Assembly (NCBI GenBank): GCA_021234155.1
Contig: JAJEKV010000027.1
Span: 13,360,916 to 13,424,915 of the forward strand
Direction: 5' to 3'
DNA: 64,000 nt
DNA from: Isoetes taiwanensis
Taxonomy: Eukaryota > Streptophyta > Lycopodiopsida > Isoetales > Isoetaceae
The translations under genes were made by a program, and so were the position numbers. The notes under the pieces are model-generated. The model saw only the letters and a list, made by a program, of their open reading frames with translations, had not been told where the DNA came from and did no database searches. Shown here in pieces: positions 58,690-64,000 of the stretch. How positions within the stretch are numbered: position 1 is the first letter of the stretch; each line of letters starts with the position of its first letter.

Positions 58690-60031
58690 CCGGGAGTTGA
58701 GGTTGCTTTTCGAGGTGGCATACAACACACTCAATCTTGACACATTTCAGAGAGGGAATACCTGTAACCATCTTGTTCTTGTACAAAGCATGTACAAGAG
58801 TGCCTCCCATATGACCAAAACGAGCATGCCACTGATGCTCAGCAGTTAAATCAGCATCAACACATACCAGACCATGTTTAGTCTTACGGACTGAACCATC
58901 AAATACATACAAGGCATTCTGAAGCATCCACTCTGCCATGAACTGCAAACTTTTCAAGTCAATTTCCTTCAAGCAGATCCCTACCCAGCAGATAGGCTTT
59001 GCCATTCCTAAGAACAATGTGATGGCGTGCCTTATCAAATTCAGCAGCAGACATGATATTAGACTGTAATCTGGGAGCAAACATGACGTTTCTTACGTTA
59101 CTAACTACATCACGTCCATGCAATTGAAAAGCTACAATCCCCTTTCCTGTGATAGGAAGAGAATATACATCGTCCATCTTGACATCACCTCTAGATCTAG
59201 GTTCAAGTTCAGAAAATACATTTAAATCTTCGGTAAGATGAAGCGTGCTCCTGATTCTAAAATTCGGTCCTTTGTGGGGTGCTGGCTGTTGCTGCAAGAT
59301 TCAGATATTCAGCGTGAAACATGGCACATGCAACAATACTTGTCTCTCTTGGAGTTGACTACTGTGCTTCTCGTATCACTACCCTTTAAGCTTTTCTTCT
59401 CCTTCTTACAATCTGAAATGTAGTGATCCTTTTCACTACAATTCCAGCACTTGAACTCCTTGGATTTCTTACTATCAGATTTCACATTTTTTGATTTCCT
59501 AAAGTCTTCTATCAGCAAACTTCTTCTTGGTATCAGCCCTAGAAGTAGACACAAAATTAGCATGGTCCACTCTCCCATCCCTTTGCTTCTGCACCAACTC
59601 CTCTTGTTGCAGTAGAATGGTTACTTTGGCTATATCAATCTTCTCCGTATACCTGATCTTCGAAGAGATAATATCATACGGAGAAGGAAGACCAACCAAG
59701 ATGTCTTGAATCAGTTGTTTTTTGGACCAGCAGCCATGTAATCCAAGCGCCATTGCTTCATCTGAGTAAATTATGATGTGATAGATTTGAAACCACCTAA
59801 TTGAGCATGTCGCATTTTGTTCTGGATCAGCATTTGAGTAGCCATACCCTTGCTATCAAGAGACTTCTCCAAATGAGACCACATCTCTTTTGACTTGGTG
59901 TTGATAAAGTCTTCATCAAACACTGCTCCCATATCACTAAATATCAAATAATTCACCATGAACTTCTTCCAAGCATAGTAATTATTATTATTAGGGAGCT
60001 TTGCATTCTGTAAGAACTTTAATGGATCCAT
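58690..60031 (-). pseudogene. Copia gag and N-terminal pol
   Basis: Minus-strand copia polyprotein from MDPLKFLQNAKLPNNNNYYAW at 60031: gag (LIQDILVGLPSPYDII), zinc knuckle CWNCSEKDHYISDC (CX2CX4HX4C, near 59440), a protease-region segment (YSLPITGKGIVAFQLHGRDV), and the GAG-pre-integrase domain (HQWHARFGHMGG, MVTGIP, C..C near 58680-58860). Frameshifts near 59760, 59310 and 58960 break it. The integrase that should follow is absent in this orientation. Confidence 0.88.
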
Positions 60032-60362
60032 GAATGTCTCCTCTTTTCAGTAGCCAAAAATACGGTTGAGAAAATAAATTCGTCACTAAACAAAGCATCC
60101 ACCAGAAAAGTTGAATCTTGAATTTTGTCGCCAAAAAGGTCTTGAAAAACTCGAATAACATATTAGAACTTGCTGAAAAATACGAATCTCTCTCCAAAAC
60201 ACTTTCTTCAGGCCAAAAAGCAAGAAACTTCTTCAGTGCTGCAAATGAAATTTTCCACCACCAAATCTCAGCCAAAGAACTCTTGGAATCGATGGCCAAT
60301 CCAATTTGGATGCTCCTTCAATAGCTTGCTCTATTCTTCCCTTAAGAAAACGTCTGATATTA

Positions 60363-60704
60363 TGATAGAACTAGTGCAAAATCAGCACAAACTCTGCAAG
60401 ATCGACTCAAAAGATAGAATAGAAGAACATCTCTATTGAGAAAGCAATAGGAAATACAATCTCTACTTCTGCGCATTGTTACAGTACATAACGTACAATG
60501 AATATATATACAACTGGTGAGACTAAGTAGTAGTCTATCGTTTAACCACCGCCCACTAATTACGACACTGATTTAGAGTTGGTGCTCAGTGCTGATAAAG
60601 TGCTGCCTTCTATACATTTCAGCATTCTCAGCACCCATGTGTAAAGTACTGAACCACTGTTGTTTCAGCACATTGTGCTTAGTCAACATATTTATATTCC
60701 AACA
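60363..60704 (-). repeat. Copia 5' LTR, 342 bp
   Basis: On the minus strand it starts TGTTGGAATATAAATATG and ends TTCTATCA, followed by a degenerate primer site (ATATCAGACG) and the gag start 330 bp on. No 3' LTR was found. Confidence 0.75.
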
Positions 60705-60849
60705 TTAAATAGAGGGTCTTGATTTATAATGACAGTCATATTCCCACTATCCCACTATCGAGTATTCTCTAATAATGTAGAACAAACAACGAGAAATGTA
60801 ACATCCAAGCCTGTATATTGCTGGTAAAAAGAAGAGTAGTAATGTTTAA

Positions 60850-61022
60850 ACTAACAAGAAATTTATCGCAGTAGCTAAGGTTTCTCTTTCCCTAATCCTT
60901 TACTGAAAGGGATCTTTGTATTAGGTCAAAATCATGATTTTAGGTCGTCGCGATAAATTTCTCTTTCTCTAATCCTTTACCGAAAGGAATTTTTGTGTTA
61001 GGTTGAAATCGTGATTTTAGTT
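60850..61022. repeat. Foldback and direct repeats, related to 8781 palindrome
   Basis: AAGAAATTTATCGC (60853) and GCGATAAATTTCT (60957) form an inverted pair. TTTCTCTTTCYCTAATCCTTTA starts two direct copies of about 65 bp at 60887 and 60966. ACAAGAAATTTATCGC also occurs at 8769. Confidence 0.75.
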
Positions 61023-64000
61023 CTAGAATGTAAGCAAACAATGCATATATATGTCCATCAAAGTTTTTACTTCATTCATGAATACACATCCTACCACCAC
61101 TTTCATTAAAGAATGTTCATGTAGAAGAAGGAATTAAGTAGATTGCATTAGCACTCTTTAGTATTCTTACAAAGACTACGGTTGAAAGGAGTCTAAACAA
61201 TTTGACTATTTTGATTCTCCTCCATTTCATATAGAAGATATGAACACGCAATCAATGGCCAAAATGCATTAGGAAAATGCATTTTAAAAATGTTATCCGC
61301 AGAGTCATAAAGGCTTATAAAGACTTGTATAGCAGTTAACACTTGGGCCTGCACATTTTATTCCTATCCAAGTTTCGACACAAGGATCCCCATCAACCAC
61401 ATTTCAACCAGTAAGTACTTGCAGAGAAATTTAAATAAATAAATGCTCAACTCCATAATCATCTAGAATCATGCTGCACATGTAGATCCAATGCATATTT
61501 ATATGCTTTGCAGCAAAAACTTCCAAGTCAAAATTTAGGTCTATTGTTTAGTCTGGAACTCAATGAATTCAAACATAGTAGAAAAAATGACAAATTTCTA
61601 TGGGATAATGCTCTGCAACTTGCAAGTGCAATTTTCATTGTTTACCTTAGTATTTCGCAATTGGGCAATTCCACCAATGTCCTTGTCAAGGCCGCCACTA
61701 CGAACATTTCTCTTTCAACTCCCTGTGTGTGAAGAAGTGAATCCACACACATAAAACGTTCGCGATATCAATGACAATACCAATTATAAAATGAATGGAG
61801 GGAACTGTAGAGCATAGAGCGATGCTGGTGTTGTATGTATTTCCTCTTGGAGAGATAACTTTTGATCAAACTCCCTTCCACACGTTCTTAGGTTCTGTTC
61901 TTGTGACTTGCATGTTCCATTTGAAGTTCAAAAAATTATGCCCAAAGCTTACTCCTTGTATTTTGGATGTGTTTTTTGCAAAATTGTTGTCATGAATTCC
62001 CACATTTCTCTATCATAACATTGTAGTCCAAATTCATTTTTGAATTCTGCCCATCCACAGGACTGATTGTTCTTATACCATTAAGCACAATACTTTATGC
62101 ACAACAAATGATCCGCCTTCTTACTATCCGTTGTTCATGCAAGGGGTTCTTTCTTATAATGGAAATTGATTGGAATCCACTATGGTGAGGTGGTAACAAT
62201 GTCATATTTAACGTAAACATTTTTCACTCTTCTCCATGCAACAAGTAATCCTTTAAGGAACGGGGAAGCATCGCAACATGGTCTTAAACTGTTGAACAAT
62301 CACCATAGAAGGTAAACCTATACATCTGAGGGCCATTATAGTTGGTTAGGTTCCCTTCTCCTCCAATGGAAGTTGTCAACTACACACCATGACCATGTCT
62401 TATATGGCACTTGTGTTACCCACCCTTCCATGACAACATTGGTGATATGGCACTTATATGTCTTAACAAGCAAACCTTTATTAGACACCATTAATAATTG
62501 GACACACAATCTTAATCTTTCATTTCAGCCAGGTGCTTTACCACTATGGTATCCAACTAAACTAACAATTGAATAGTTTTCACGAATCTAGAATGTTTTG
62601 TATCGAGGATGCTTCTTGAACGAAGGTTGCCACATCATAGGGTCAATCCCCTTCTATTTTCAATTCTACAATTTGGGCATGAAGCATTGGCATTTTACCA
62701 GCATCTTGATTTCTGCTATTACCATCCCTTCTAGTTAAAAGAGTAACTTGCATTTTATTACACGCTCCCATTGCACCAAACCTCAGCTCATTAAACCCCA
62801 AATTGGATACCTTATTTTTATACAAATACACACGTGACTAATAGCTGATAACATGAGATATAATAAAAGGTGCATTTCTTGCACAAGCCACAAAATTTGA
62901 CCAGCTTGTTCTCCTCCTGATAAGCTCTAAAGCAATAATTTATCTTTGTATTGTGACTGCCTTGTCAATTCTCTTTACCTATAACTTTGAGCTTCTTTGT
63001 AATGTTGAAATTGTGCTTAGCAGCATGCCGCTTCAATGAAAATTTAATCACCACATCATCTTGGCCTTGGGCATTTTCAATGGCATGTAGCTGCTTCTAG
63101 CGAAGTTTGGCAAATCCTAAAAAACCCATTAATTTAACTTGTAAACAATAAGGTATAGATTTAAGCCATTGATAGAGAAAATATCATATTCTGAAACAAC
63201 CGGGTAGTGTCAGGAAGAATTCACAGCAGACGGGAAATGCCTGAGACTTTAATATAAAGTTCTAAATTTAGCATAGATATTATTGACTGTCAATTAAATT
63301 GTATGCATGTAAATTAAAAGTTCCAGAATGAAAGAAGCTATTCCTTAAACTGATAAATCTATAAAATATAAAGATTATCAAAAGCAGCCAAAGAATAAAG
63401 TGACCGGATCAGAAAACCATGGACCGTCGAGACTCAACCATCAAATCTTACATTCAATCCAACAACCTAAATAACCTGTAAACATGTAACATTGTCATTC
63501 CAAACCCAAATCTAACTAATTCTCCCAACATTCTTACAGGCTGTTTTCTATGACTTTATTATAATTCACTTTGTTTCAGCTTAATATATTGGTGCACGTA
63601 CCTGGTTAAGGATCTTGCGAACTGACCAGATATATAGTCGATATAACTATTGCATCCATCAGATCCTAGCCAATTTTTGGATATACAACATACTTTGGCA
63701 TATTTGCTGATAAAATAGACCCTCAACAATACAGGCAAGTTTGCACGACAACAGTTTTCTAAACTTTTAAAGCATTGCAATATGGTAATGTCAATGTTCA
63801 AAGGAAACTTGGTACTTACCCCACGTAAAAGAATCTCTTGCTTTCCACAACCATGTTACACAAGGCTCATGCCTAGAATTGAAAAACAAGCGAAATCATG
63901 CCTTTAACTACAATATGATGCTATAAAAGTTTGCCCAAAAAAATCAAAAGTTACTGAAAGTTTGCATCTGATTGAGAATGCTTGCACATTTGGATCTGTT
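61023..64000. other. No gene recognised
   Basis: AT-rich. CAAGGCCGCC...CGAACATTTCTCTTTC at 61689 matches 8789. A minus-strand stretch 63113-62985 is flanked by a TTTTTTAG acceptor and a G|GTAAAG donor and could be an exon (KFSLKRHAAKHNFNITKKLK), with one internal stop. Another donor-like GGGTAAGT lies near 63820. I do not recognise either; a minus-strand gene may extend past the window end. Confidence 0.4.

Noticed and set aside
60118-60439. Plus-strand frames
   Set aside because: Antisense of the copia leader and LTR.

Overview
The window reads as nuclear DNA of a land plant with a large, transposon-rich genome. It holds GT-AG introns, a family-1 UDP-glycosyltransferase (UGT), plant-type NPH3 and atypical bHLH sequences, chromoviruses primed by initiator tRNA-Met, copia elements, LINEs with short-repeat tails, and CACTA- and Harbinger-type MITEs. 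Gene density is very low and nearly every gene-like segment is broken, which would suit a gymnosperm or fern. I cannot name the species.

Left third (1-22 kb): a two-exon UGT on the minus strand, intact except for one frameshift. Then come LINE 3' ends, a gypsy reverse-transcriptase scrap, and an old minus-strand chromovirus. Its integrase and chromodomain lie at 12.3-13.6 kb and its 3' LTR at about 7.4-8.5 kb; between them are a possible Helitron remnant and a broken GH17 glucanase. A 203-bp CACTA MITE with 3-bp target duplications sits in the chromovirus. A GC-rich gamma-glutamylcyclotransferase-like exon lies at 17.8-18.2 kb. At 19-22 kb is a decayed element whose 3' part looks like a divergent reverse transcriptase.

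Middle (22-36.7 kb): another LINE 3' end, a 195-bp tandem duplication, a truncated DRP5/ARC5-like dynamin GTPase exon, an unrecognised exon series, an NPH3-family pseudogene, an intact single-exon IBH1-like bHLH gene, and repeat-rich DNA without recognisable genes.

Right (36.7-64 kb): the main structure is one LTR retrotransposon insertion of 20.5 kb (36688-57180). It has 1.64-kb LTRs, a tRNA-iMet primer site, a polypurine tract and a 5-bp target duplication (CTTTC). It splits an open reading frame that becomes continuous again once the insertion is removed. Its own pol is heavily decayed. It contains a nested 8.85-kb element (38918-47772) bounded by 24-bp inverted repeats. That element carries a transposase-like gene on the plus strand facing a coiled-coil/Ulp1 protease gene and an FCP1-like phosphatase gene on the minus strand; this is the best candidate here for an undescribed system. 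The retrotransposon also holds a 63-bp minisatellite, a decayed histone H3-like sequence, a tRNA-derived SINE-like segment and a 127-bp tandem repeat. Downstream are rearranged copia pieces, a Harbinger-type MITE and 3 kb without a recognised gene.
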